A stretch of DNA of 64,000 nucleotides, taken from QWQI01 sp964608915. GTDB taxonomy: Bacteria > Planctomycetota > Planctomycetia > Isosphaerales > Isosphaeraceae. Under the pieces are notes generated by a model. That model worked only from the letters and a program-made list of their open reading frames with translations. It was not told the DNA's origin and ran no database searches. The stretch is from assembly GCA_964608915.1 (NCBI GenBank), contig CAZSQA010000004.1, forward strand, positions 194,661-258,660, given 5' to 3'. Shown piece by piece: positions 26,640 through 34,793 of this stretch. How positions within the stretch are numbered: position 1 is the stretch's first letter; the number at the start of each line of letters is the position of its first letter. The position numbers and the translations under genes are program-made.

Positions 26640-29423
26640 TCAGGATTCGTCCGTCCCAGGCGCTTTCGACACTTGGGATTCCGGCCTGGACTTGAGTTCT
26701 TCGAATCTTTTCTGGTGTGCATCGGCGAGTTCGGCATTCCCGATTTTCCGATAGCATCTGGCGAGCGTTTCGTGGATCTCCGGAACGTTGGGGAAGGCTT
26801 CGAGCGATTTCACAAGATCTGCGATGGCTTCCTCATCCCGGCCGAGTTTCGCCAGAACTTGCCCACGCGTTTCGAGGAACGTCGGCACTTTCGGATTCCT
26901 TTTCAGGACCGATTCGCAAAGCGAAAGGGCCCGGTCCAGGTCGACGGGTTCGAGCTTGTAGAGCAAATTCGCCAGGTTGTTCGAAGCGATATCGTTTTCC
27001 GGAGAGAGTTTCACGGCTCGATCCAGAAATTCACGGGCCTCGTCATTCTGCTGATTCTGCCGGAGGATCGATGCCCAGAAGACGTAATCGTCCGAGTCGA
27101 ACGTGTCTTTCCGAGTCGCGAAGAGGTTGCGGCAGAGTTTCAGCAATGCCGGCCGAAGTGGCCCCTTGCGTAACAACTGGCGCTTGACGGCCGCTTCGAA
27201 ACTCTGGCTCAGATCTTCGGCTTCCAGAAGCGACCCAAGCACTTCGATGTCTTGGTCCGAATCGTTCGGGAATTCGTTGATGCGTGTGATGATGCGGATC
27301 AGGTCGATTTTTTCCGTCAGCGACTTATGTAAGTCATCGTTTCCGGGTGTCACCGTCAGTTGACGGACAAAGGATTCGGCCTCGGAGAATTCACCCGCCA
27401 AGGCGAGCGAAATCGCGAACCGGATCCTGAATTTCTGGTCCGCCTCGAGTTCGGCCGGAGTACTGCGGAAATGACGAACCATCGCGAGTGCATGGGTTTT
27501 CTGAAGTTCGTCGTCGCCCTTCCCGAATGCCACCTGGGCAAGATAGAAATGGCCATGGGGCCAAAATTCGAGAGTCGGGATCAGCAATCCCGACAGCGAT
27601 CGATCTTCCCCGATCAGCATAAGCCCTTCCGCAAGGCGTTCCAGGAGGTCATAGCGATTCGGAGACCGCTCGAATCCGGTGCGAAGCTCCGAAAGGTAAC
27701 GGTAGAACAGATTTCTGTTGGAGTTGGGATCGTGCTCGACCTGACGAAGGATTTCGTCCGCGATGAACAGGTGGGCGTCAGCCTGATTTCCGCCGGCCGT
27801 CGACGCAAGGTAACGGATCAACCTGTACCCGCGCGCCATCTCCGTTCGATCTTTGGATTTGGAAAAGAGTCTGGCGGCATTGTATCGGTTGTCGGGGGTC
27901 GCGTTTTCGAAGCAGGAACGCATCGCGGCGATCAAAGCCGCGTCCGTTTCGCCTGCCTTGTCGAACCGCCGAGATTCGTTCAGAAACGAAACGTAGGTTT
28001 CGAATTTGTCGATGTCCGAATTCCGGCTGATCATGAACGCCATGACCGTCAGTGTCGCGACGGCCGGAATCGCGGCCAGTAGCGGCTCGATTTTCAGCCG
28101 ACGCTGTTCGAACAGATCCCCTTCCGCGTTCATGCACCTCTTCGGAATCGTCAGAAACCAGAAGAGGATCCGCGAAACGAGGCTGCGCGCGGATCTGGCC
28201 CGAACGGCTGAGGAAACCGCATCCGATTCCAGCGGGACACCGACCTCCAGAGGCTCGTCATGATCTTCTTTGGTTCCGGCATAACCGGAATTTTCCAGAA
28301 GTTCATGAAGCCGACCCGAAAGTGAGTTCGCCTGAGTGAGCGGCTCATCGACATGAGAACCCGGTGCCTCGGCCGATCCAGACGGATTTCCCGAACTTTC
28401 GAATTCGTAAGCGGCTGCCGCGGAACCGGCTGACGATTCGGTTTTGGTGCGAAAAAACGGGCTAGCCTTCCGATTCCTGGAGACGACGGGATCATCGTCG
28501 GCGGATTCGACGGAATCAGCCGGCAACTCTTTCGAGTCAAAAATACCGGTGTCCGAAACTTTCCGCGCGATCGAACTCGTGCCGATTTTCAATTCGTCGG
28601 TGTCCGACAGGGATCGAGCGTCGGCAAGCGCCTTGCCGAACTGGGCTCCACCTGGCGTTTCCGGGGATTCCTTGCGGACGCGCAAAACTTTTCGCTTGCT
28701 GGCGACGGCGAAATCATCGGTGATATCGCCCTGAATCTTTCTCCGCGTGAGCCTTGTGGCCATCCAGCGGAATGGCGCGAACGGCAACACCAGTATATCG
28801 ATCCAACTCAGTCGATTCGCGTCCAGTGTCCTGTCCGCAATGATGACTTCGTCGTTTTCGAGATGACCGTTATCGATCATCTCTTCGATCCGCTCGGCGT
28901 AGATCCTGTTTCGAGCTTCCGGCGCTCCCCCGTCGGGTTCCTGATTTTGAGCCGTCGACGCGTCTGGCCAACCGCGGTCATACACGGGGCTAGGTAACGA
29001 CGAAACCCGGTTCTCGCCACGTTCGATGCGGGAATCGACGACCTTGGTCTCGATGAATCGTGGAGGTTTCGGCGTAACACGATCGGATGAATCGTGTCGA
29101 TCACGAATTTCCGGAGACTGTGCCTCGTCGAATTGCTGATCCGGGTCGACGATCTCGAAACCCGTGTCGGCATGTCCCGGTTTGGCGAACAAGATCGCAA
29201 AAAATTGCCTCAGCCGTGAAAAAACGGCTAAGTCCGCTTTTCTCGTTCCCAGCTCAAGTTCGGTACCGACTTCGAAATCTTCGGACCATTTGGATGGGCG
29301 TTCCGAATCGTCGGCGGACTCCGACTCTTCATCAAAGTCGGAGCGGTCAACGATTTCGAAATCGTCTGGCGATTCGCCCATCAGTTTCGCATCCTCCGGT
29401 CCGAATGATCGATGCTCCGTCAC
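26640..29423 (-). CDS. Long membrane-anchored TPR-repeat protein with acidic N-terminal half
   Basis: A 927-residue protein. The first 440 residues are polar, acidic and low in complexity (many Glu, Asp and Ser), probably disordered. A membrane helix follows at about 445-465 (LLAAIPAVATLTVMAFMIS), then TPR-like repeats to the end (for example RAVKLSPENDIASNNLANLL and LVKSLEAFPNVPEIHETLA). It lies between an exosortase-like membrane protein and another TPR protein in the same direction. It may be a scaffold for envelope assembly; this is inference from context only. Confidence 0.7.
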   Translation of the reverse strand: MTEHRSFGPEDAKLMGESPDDFEIVDRSDFDEESESADDSERPSKWSEDFEVGTELELGTRKADLAVFSRLRQFFAILFAKPGHADTGFEIVDPDQQFDEAQSPEIRDRHDSSDRVTPKPPRFIETKVVDSRIERGENRVSSLPSPVYDRGWPDASTAQNQEPDGGAPEARNRIYAERIEEMIDNGHLENDEVIIADRTLDANRLSWIDILVLPFAPFRWMATRLTRRKIQGDITDDFAVASKRKVLRVRKESPETPGGAQFGKALADARSLSDTDELKIGTSSIARKVSDTGIFDSKELPADSVESADDDPVVSRNRKASPFFRTKTESSAGSAAAAYEFESSGNPSGSAEAPGSHVDEPLTQANSLSGRLHELLENSGYAGTKEDHDEPLEVGVPLESDAVSSAVRARSARSLVSRILFWFLTIPKRCMNAEGDLFEQRRLKIEPLLAAIPAVATLTVMAFMISRNSDIDKFETYVSFLNESRRFDKAGETDAALIAAMRSCFENATPDNRYNAARLFSKSKDRTEMARGYRLIRYLASTAGGNQADAHLFIADEILRQVEHDPNSNRNLFYRYLSELRTGFERSPNRYDLLERLAEGLMLIGEDRSLSGLLIPTLEFWPHGHFYLAQVAFGKGDDELQKTHALAMVRHFRSTPAELEADQKFRIRFAISLALAGEFSEAESFVRQLTVTPGNDDLHKSLTEKIDLIRIITRINEFPNDSDQDIEVLGSLLEAEDLSQSFEAAVKRQLLRKGPLRPALLKLCRNLFATRKDTFDSDDYVFWASILRQNQQNDEAREFLDRAVKLSPENDIASNNLANLLYKLEPVDLDRALSLCESVLKRNPKVPTFLETRGQVLAKLGRDEEAIADLVKSLEAFPNVPEIHETLARCYRKIGNAELADAHQKRFEELKSRPESQVSKAPGTDES

Positions 29424-29491
29424 GGAAGCGTTGGCTTTCGGAGCGATGGCCAGCGACAGTGACGGATGTCATCGAATCGGCCAAGTGCGAG

Positions 29492-31147
29492 TCAGTCGGT
29501 CGTACGCAGCTTCGAGGGAGGCCTGATTTCGAAAGCGGTCCGAACCAGTTCGTCCAGCGACTGGGACTCCGCGGGAGAGATCGGCCCGAAGCTCTCCAGT
29601 GCAACCTCAGTAATATAGTAGCCCTTTTGCCAAGGCTTGCGGAAGAACATACCCTGGAAAAACTCCCAGAGTAGACTTTCCTGAACAGAACGAGCCGATG
29701 CTGGCAACAGAGGGTTCTCGCGATCGTCCAGAGCCGAAATCTGATAAATCAGTGTGCAGTGCTCGCCGGTAGGCAGGGCGAAATCGTTCACGACGTAGGA
29801 CAAGCCCCGTGCCGGATCATTCACGACTTTCTGCGACCTGGAATTCCAGCCGGCTAGCTGGAAATCCTGATACCGGTCGAACCAGCTCGCATACGTGCCC
29901 AGAAATGCGACACGTGCAAGATTTTCGCCGTTCGTGTAGTACGAGTTGACGATCTGGGCGTCCCGACCAGGAACCAGCGTATTCATCAGGGATTTCTGTT
30001 CGGTTTTCGCCCAGCGACCGATGCGATCGGGCAAAAAGCTCCTGTCGGCCGATTCGGCAACGGAATTCCATGCCGTCTGAAGTTTGGCGTCCTTGCCATG
30101 ACGGCTGAAACAGAGTCCGGCATCGAGGACCGCAACGACCAACGCGGCAACGCCTATTCCCGCGAACAGGGCGCCAGGCAAAACTCTCGGCGGCGCTTCT
30201 TCTTCCTCATCGGCCTGAACCTGATCGGTTTCCGCATTCTTGACTTCCTGATTCCGGGCGGCTCGTTTCCGGTCGCGAGCGAACCAGGCGAACGGGTTGA
30301 AGATTCCGAGCACCAGCCAGAGCTGGTCCGTGCTCACGATGAGTATCAATCCGATCAGCAGCACGAAAACGGGGTACGCCCACAGATTCTCCAGAAAACC
30401 GCCCGAATTCTGTTTCGACACGACGCCGTAATAGTGAAAGCCGGAGAGCGTTGCGGCCCAGAACCAGCCGGACACGGCCATCAGCACGACATGCAGCATG
30501 TTGCGTTTCAGGTAAACGGCGAGTGCCGTACCCAGAATCGCACCCAGCCTGAGAGCAGGCAACCTGCCGTCCGGTAAACCGACGTTGACCTGCCCGCCGA
30601 GAGTGCGGATCTCACGACCCTGAGGCACGTTCAGCACCGAGTGCGTATCGAGCCGGTCGCTGGCGAGTCGCGCCAGGTAAACGCTCAGGCGATTCTCGAA
30701 CCTGGACGTCAGGTTATCGTCGACAGGCCAGAGGCAAAGCGTGGCCGCCAGTGCCACGAACAGACTTCGCAAAGGTTTGCGGGGCGAAATCAGCAGATTC
30801 GAGAGCACGAACGCCAGAGCGAACGCGACTGCCGCAGGCCAGCGTGTCGGTGAAAGCAACAGAAGCACGAGACTCAACGTCGCCGCCGTCAACGTCAAGG
30901 CGACCGCGGTATCGCTGGGGCCGGCGTAGACAGATGATGACCAGGAACCGACTTCGTCCGGGCTCATCCGCTCGACCCTGCGACGCTCACGCCGCCAGTG
31001 CAGAACCGGACATGCCACGAGCGATACGACCGCCAGCGCGTAAGCGATCTGATAGGGCCGGGTAACATGCCCGAAAGACAGATTCACGCTGATGGCTGCC
31101 GCCGTCAAGGTCAGCAGCGTTCCCGCAATGGTCTTGGTTCGAAACAT
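29492..31147 (-). CDS. Polytopic membrane protein, possibly a degenerate exosortase (XrtU-like)
   Basis: A 551-residue protein with about eight hydrophobic segments in the first 350 residues and a soluble C-terminal domain of about 190. The order of helices, the segment VLNVPQGREIRTLGGQVNV before a membrane helix, and a C-terminal part resembling the EpsI-like domain recall exosortase U of Planctomycetes. However, I do not find the cysteine of the exosortase active site where it should be (just after GREIRTLGG). It may be an inactive relative or something else. It heads the operon with the two TPR proteins. Confidence 0.5.
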   Translation of the reverse strand: MFRTKTIAGTLLTLTAAAISVNLSFGHVTRPYQIAYALAVVSLVACPVLHWRRERRRVERMSPDEVGSWSSSVYAGPSDTAVALTLTAATLSLVLLLLSPTRWPAAVAFALAFVLSNLLISPRKPLRSLFVALAATLCLWPVDDNLTSRFENRLSVYLARLASDRLDTHSVLNVPQGREIRTLGGQVNVGLPDGRLPALRLGAILGTALAVYLKRNMLHVVLMAVSGWFWAATLSGFHYYGVVSKQNSGGFLENLWAYPVFVLLIGLILIVSTDQLWLVLGIFNPFAWFARDRKRAARNQEVKNAETDQVQADEEEEAPPRVLPGALFAGIGVAALVVAVLDAGLCFSRHGKDAKLQTAWNSVAESADRSFLPDRIGRWAKTEQKSLMNTLVPGRDAQIVNSYYTNGENLARVAFLGTYASWFDRYQDFQLAGWNSRSQKVVNDPARGLSYVVNDFALPTGEHCTLIYQISALDDRENPLLPASARSVQESLLWEFFQGMFFRKPWQKGYYITEVALESFGPISPAESQSLDELVRTAFEIRPPSKLRTTD

Positions 31148-31192
31148 AGGATGAGATTACGCGTGGTGAGATGGTCACGTTCGCAGATGGAA

Positions 31193-31281
31193 CGGAGGAG
31201 GAGGGATTCGAACCCTCGGTACGGAGTGAACCGTACACCGGTTTTCGAAACCGGCCCTTTCAACCACTCAGGCACCCCTCC
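31193..31281 (-). tRNA. tRNA-Ser (anticodon CGA)
   Basis: The minus strand folds as a class II tRNA of 89 nt. The acceptor stem GGAGGGG pairs with CTCCTCC, the anticodon stem CCGGT/ACCGG encloses loop TTCGAAA with anticodon CGA at 31247-31245, a long variable arm (GTACGG/CCGTAC) is typical of serine, and the T arm is GAGGG-TTCGAAT-CCCTC. The discriminator is G, and CCA is not encoded. It reads UCG codons, which are common here. It lies 12 bases downstream of tadA in the same direction. Confidence 0.95.
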
Positions 31282-31293
31282 GACACCCAGATC

Positions 31294-31773
31294 CTATACG
31301 GAACCACGGCTCTTTTGCAACCTGAGATGGCGAAAAAATTCGTTCAGCATTTCGCCGCTATCTTTTCCCATCAAACCTTCCCTGATCTGGAGTCTGTGGT
31401 TCAGACGAAAATCGTCCGCGATACGGTAAACGCTCCTGCATCCCCCGAAGCGGGAGTCACGCGCCGCGAACACGAGCGATTCGACCCGGGCCGCGACCAA
31501 TGCCCCCGCGCACATCACGCATGGCTCGAGCGTGACATAAAGCGTCGTCGCTTCGAAACCGTGACGGCCGAGCAGGATCGATGCCTGCGTCAAAACGATC
31601 GTTTCGGCATGGGCCAGGGCGGAACCTCGAGATTCGACTTCGTTGCCGGCGGAAAAAACGATTCGCCCCTCCTTGGCCAGAACGGCTCCGACCGGCACCT
31701 CTCCCTGGTTTGCGGCCGACTTTGCCAGCCGTAACGCTTCCTGCATGCAGTGGCGGTCGAAATCGTCCCACAT
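31294..31773 (-). CDS. tadA: tRNA-specific adenosine deaminase TadA
   Basis: A 159-residue zinc deaminase that converts A34 to inosine in tRNA-Arg(ACG), letting it read CGU, CGC and CGA. The zinc/catalytic motifs are HAE in SALAHAETIVL and PCVMC in TLEPCVMCAGAL; VPVGAVL and the C-terminal helix are also typical. It lies directly upstream of tRNA-Ser(CGA) and may be co-transcribed with it. A fragment of its presumed substrate tRNA occurs at 47804-47853. Confidence 0.95.
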   Translation of the reverse strand: MWDDFDRHCMQEALRLAKSAANQGEVPVGAVLAKEGRIVFSAGNEVESRGSALAHAETIVLTQASILLGRHGFEATTLYVTLEPCVMCAGALVAARVESLVFAARDSRFGGCRSVYRIADDFRLNHRLQIREGLMGKDSGEMLNEFFRHLRLQKSRGSV

Positions 31774-32131
31774 GGTTATGCTCGAGCGGTTCGGGACATT
31801 TCACGACGATTCGGTCCGAATCGCGGCGTGAGCGATCCGGCGAAGCCATCAACGAAACGATGCAAGATTTACGATACACGCCTTGGGCCCGCCAGGACAA
31901 GAAATACGGCCTGAGAGCCTGAAACTTCGCGTCGTTCGAGGTGTCACGATGCCAGGCTTTCGGGCGCGCCGGGGCTAAGGAATCCGGAATTTCGCGGAAG
32001 ATATGTCCGGCGATGCCTTGATCCGGTCTTTGGCGACCTGTTTAATCAGGCGAGTCCGTACCCGTTTCGTGGTTTTCGGATTCCCGAACGAGATCGCGCC
32101 CGACAAAATCCGAATGTGGAGGCCGCAAGTC
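31774..32131. other. Divergent intergenic region between tadA and the caspase-like gene
   Basis: A frame upstream of 32132 stays open back to 32003, but no better start or domain is visible in it. The segment should hold promoters in both directions. I see no strong palindrome. GTGGAGG about ten bases before 32132 is the ribosome site of the next gene. Confidence 0.4.
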
Positions 32132-34693
32132 ATGGCGGATACACGAAACAAATTCGTGTTCAACGGCGTCAATGGATCGACTGGCCAATACTTCACTCCG
32201 CCCATGACGATCGATCAGCTGGCCGAAGTCGCCCGGTCAAGCTTTTTGCCGCCCGATGAACAGGCCCGGAAATTCCTGCGCGAGCGTGCCAAAAAGCCGG
32301 GTTACTTCCGGCCCATCGGCGGTATCGATCCGAAAAAGATCGCGGAATCGGGCTGGGGAGTGATTTTTCCGCAAAAGTGCGATCCCGCGATCGTCGAGGC
32401 CTTGAAGCCTCTGCTCGATCATCGCAAGGCCGAAGCTGGCGACCTGTACCGGATCTTTCAGAGCTCCGACGGTTATGCGACAGGTACGGGGGAAACCAAC
32501 GTCGATTTTCTGCGCCGGTTCGATGCCCCCTGGGCTGGCCTGGTTCAGCCGGAAAGAATGCCCTATTATCTGCTCCTGGTCGGCGGGCCTGAAGAGATCC
32601 CGTTTTCGTTTCAGTATCAGCTTGACGTCAATCATGCCGTCGGCCGTTTGACGTTCGATCAAGTCGAAGATTACGCGAACTACGCCCGAAGTGTCGTTCG
32701 CGCTGAGACGGAAGGCGTCGGTCGCCGCAAGGCGATGCAGTTTTTCGGCGTAAGGAACGAAGGCGACCCGGCGACCGAATCGAGTGCCGGAATGCTGGTG
32801 AAGCCGCTCGTCGAGGAGACGGCCAGTTTCAATGAGCGCAAAAACCTGGGCTGGAATGTGACGGAGTCGTCGGGAAGCCAGTCGACGAAGACGCTGATAC
32901 GAGAGTCGATCGTCGAATCGGGCGGCCCTGCTTTCGTGTTCACGGCCAGTCACGGCGTCGATTTCGAATTCGGGGATGCCCGGCAATTGCCGTTTCAGGG
33001 TGCCCTGCTCTGCCAGGATTGGCCTGGACCTTATCAGTGGTCGGGCGAAATTCCGAACGATTTTTTCCTCTCCGGTGAGGATATCGACGCGAACGCGGAC
33101 GTTCACGGGCTCATTTCGTTCCATTTCGCCTGTTTCGGGGCCGGCACTCCGGAATTCGACGACTATCTCATGGACGACAAACGGGAGCGTAGCCGCATCG
33201 CCCGCAAGTCCTTCGTCGGTGCCCTGCCCAAGCGGCTGCTGTCTCACCCTCGAGGTGGGGCCCTGGCTTGTGTCGGACATATCGACCGGGCCTGGACATT
33301 CTCGTTCGAAAGCGACAACGTCCGAAGCATCGCCGCCTTCCGCAACGCGACATATCTGCTCATGGAAGGCACGCCGATCGGCGATGCGATGGAAGGCTTT
33401 CAGCTCAACTTCGCTCAGGTCGCCACCGAGATCACCCGCATTCTCGAATCCGATCGAGGCAAGCCGGCATCCGCCCGAACCGACCCCGAGGAGCTGGTCT
33501 GGCCCTGGGTTCAGCATAACGATGCGCGCAGCTACATCATTCTGGGCGATCCGGCCGTACGACTGATGCCTGACAAACTTGGGAAAACGGCGGCGAATCA
33601 CAGGGCCGAACCGGTCGTCATCGTGACGCCCCCGGCCAGTTCTGAAAGTGCTCCCGCGAATGGAAAGGGACGGAAGACGACCGGGAAAAAGCCGGGCGAA
33701 GATGTGGCGAAAGATCTTCCCCCGAAATCCGCCGCACCGAAAAAGAAGAAGAAATCGGCTGCGGAAGAGAAACCGCCGGCTGCTCGCAAAGGTAAGAATT
33801 CGAAGGATTTCGCGACTTCAGGCTATACGGACATCACCAATTATCTTTTCGTCGATACAGGCACCGGCCGGCGAGTGACGATTACCGTGTCAAGCGGCCC
33901 CGAGCCTGAATCATGGCCTTTTCAGGTCGCGTGGAGTCATCTTTCCACGGCGACGAATCTCCTTGCGGCTCGCGATGTTCGCATGGGAGAAGCGACCCGG
34001 GAAGGCGACGGACGTCTTTGCCTGACGGCTTCGTACGTCGTCGGCGATGGGGAGGAAATCACGCGCGAGCACTTCGGGATCTTGCGGCTTCCGGAGGGCA
34101 GATGCATTCAGGTCAGGCTGAGCGCCGCTCCGGACGATTCGGCCGCCGAACCGGACCTCAGAAAGATCCTGGCCAGCGTGCGCCTGGTTTCGAAGGATGG
34201 CCCCGCGGCGTTTTCCGTTCGGCCGTCGCGGGCCGCTGACGGCAAGAGAACCGAAACGATCGGCGGAATTTCGCTGGAGATCGACGGTGATTCGAAACTT
34301 CAGGGCACGCACCAGTTTCTCTCAGCCGACGGTCGAAACAGGATCGAAATCGATTTTCATGAACGAGCGACCGGACAGGATGCGATAGCTTTCGGCTTGC
34401 ACGTGATCGGCTCTCGTTCCCAATTCGTGAAAGTCGAGGAGGTGCCGCGGTTCCTTCGCAGCCCGATCCGGTTCGAGGCGTCCGCCTTTCCCGCGGTCGG
34501 ACCGCAACCTGGCGCCGTCGCATTCGAAACATCGAAAGCAGGCTCTGGCGTGCTCTCTCAAGAATCGCCGGCCTATGTGACTTCAGTCGAGATTGGCGGG
34601 CAACCCGCGGAAATTCGCTGTTTCACGGACGATTCTCAAGATCCATCGAAGGCCAGAACAGAAACGGAAGGCTTCCTCGAAAAGCTGAAGTGA
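32132..34693 (+). CDS. Caspase/gingipain-fold cysteine protease-like protein
   Basis: An 853-residue protein without a signal peptide. The N-terminal 480 residues look like a caspase-like clan CD domain: FVFTASHGVDFEF supplies the histidine (H274), and ISFHFACFGAGTPEFDD supplies the cysteine (C334) at the end of the next strand. This is the His-Cys order and spacing of C25/CHAT-type peptidases. A lysine/proline-rich linker follows at about 510-560, then two beta-rich domains of unknown type. The ATG at 32132 follows GGAGG. It precedes a lipase gene by 100 bases in the same direction. The substrate is unknown; processing of neighbouring proteins or toxic proteolysis are both possible. Confidence 0.72.
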   Translation: MADTRNKFVFNGVNGSTGQYFTPPMTIDQLAEVARSSFLPPDEQARKFLRERAKKPGYFRPIGGIDPKKIAESGWGVIFPQKCDPAIVEALKPLLDHRKAEAGDLYRIFQSSDGYATGTGETNVDFLRRFDAPWAGLVQPERMPYYLLLVGGPEEIPFSFQYQLDVNHAVGRLTFDQVEDYANYARSVVRAETEGVGRRKAMQFFGVRNEGDPATESSAGMLVKPLVEETASFNERKNLGWNVTESSGSQSTKTLIRESIVESGGPAFVFTASHGVDFEFGDARQLPFQGALLCQDWPGPYQWSGEIPNDFFLSGEDIDANADVHGLISFHFACFGAGTPEFDDYLMDDKRERSRIARKSFVGALPKRLLSHPRGGALACVGHIDRAWTFSFESDNVRSIAAFRNATYLLMEGTPIGDAMEGFQLNFAQVATEITRILESDRGKPASARTDPEELVWPWVQHNDARSYIILGDPAVRLMPDKLGKTAANHRAEPVVIVTPPASSESAPANGKGRKTTGKKPGEDVAKDLPPKSAAPKKKKKSAAEEKPPAARKGKNSKDFATSGYTDITNYLFVDTGTGRRVTITVSSGPEPESWPFQVAWSHLSTATNLLAARDVRMGEATREGDGRLCLTASYVVGDGEEITREHFGILRLPEGRCIQVRLSAAPDDSAAEPDLRKILASVRLVSKDGPAAFSVRPSRAADGKRTETIGGISLEIDGDSKLQGTHQFLSADGRNRIEIDFHERATGQDAIAFGLHVIGSRSQFVKVEEVPRFLRSPIRFEASAFPAVGPQPGAVAFETSKAGSGVLSQESPAYVTSVEIGGQPAEIRCFTDDSQDPSKARTETEGFLEKLK

Positions 34694-34793
34694 GTTCGCC
34701 GCCGTCGACTTGCAGGCGAGCTGCGCCCGGATCCGTCTCACATCCTCGGCCTTCCGATCGGAATTCGAACTTTCCACACGAGAGCGAACTTTC

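Noticed and set aside
32237..33601. Minus-strand frame of 454 codons within the caspase-like gene
   Set aside because: Shadow of the plus-strand gene, which has the clear His/Cys motifs and a strong ribosome site.
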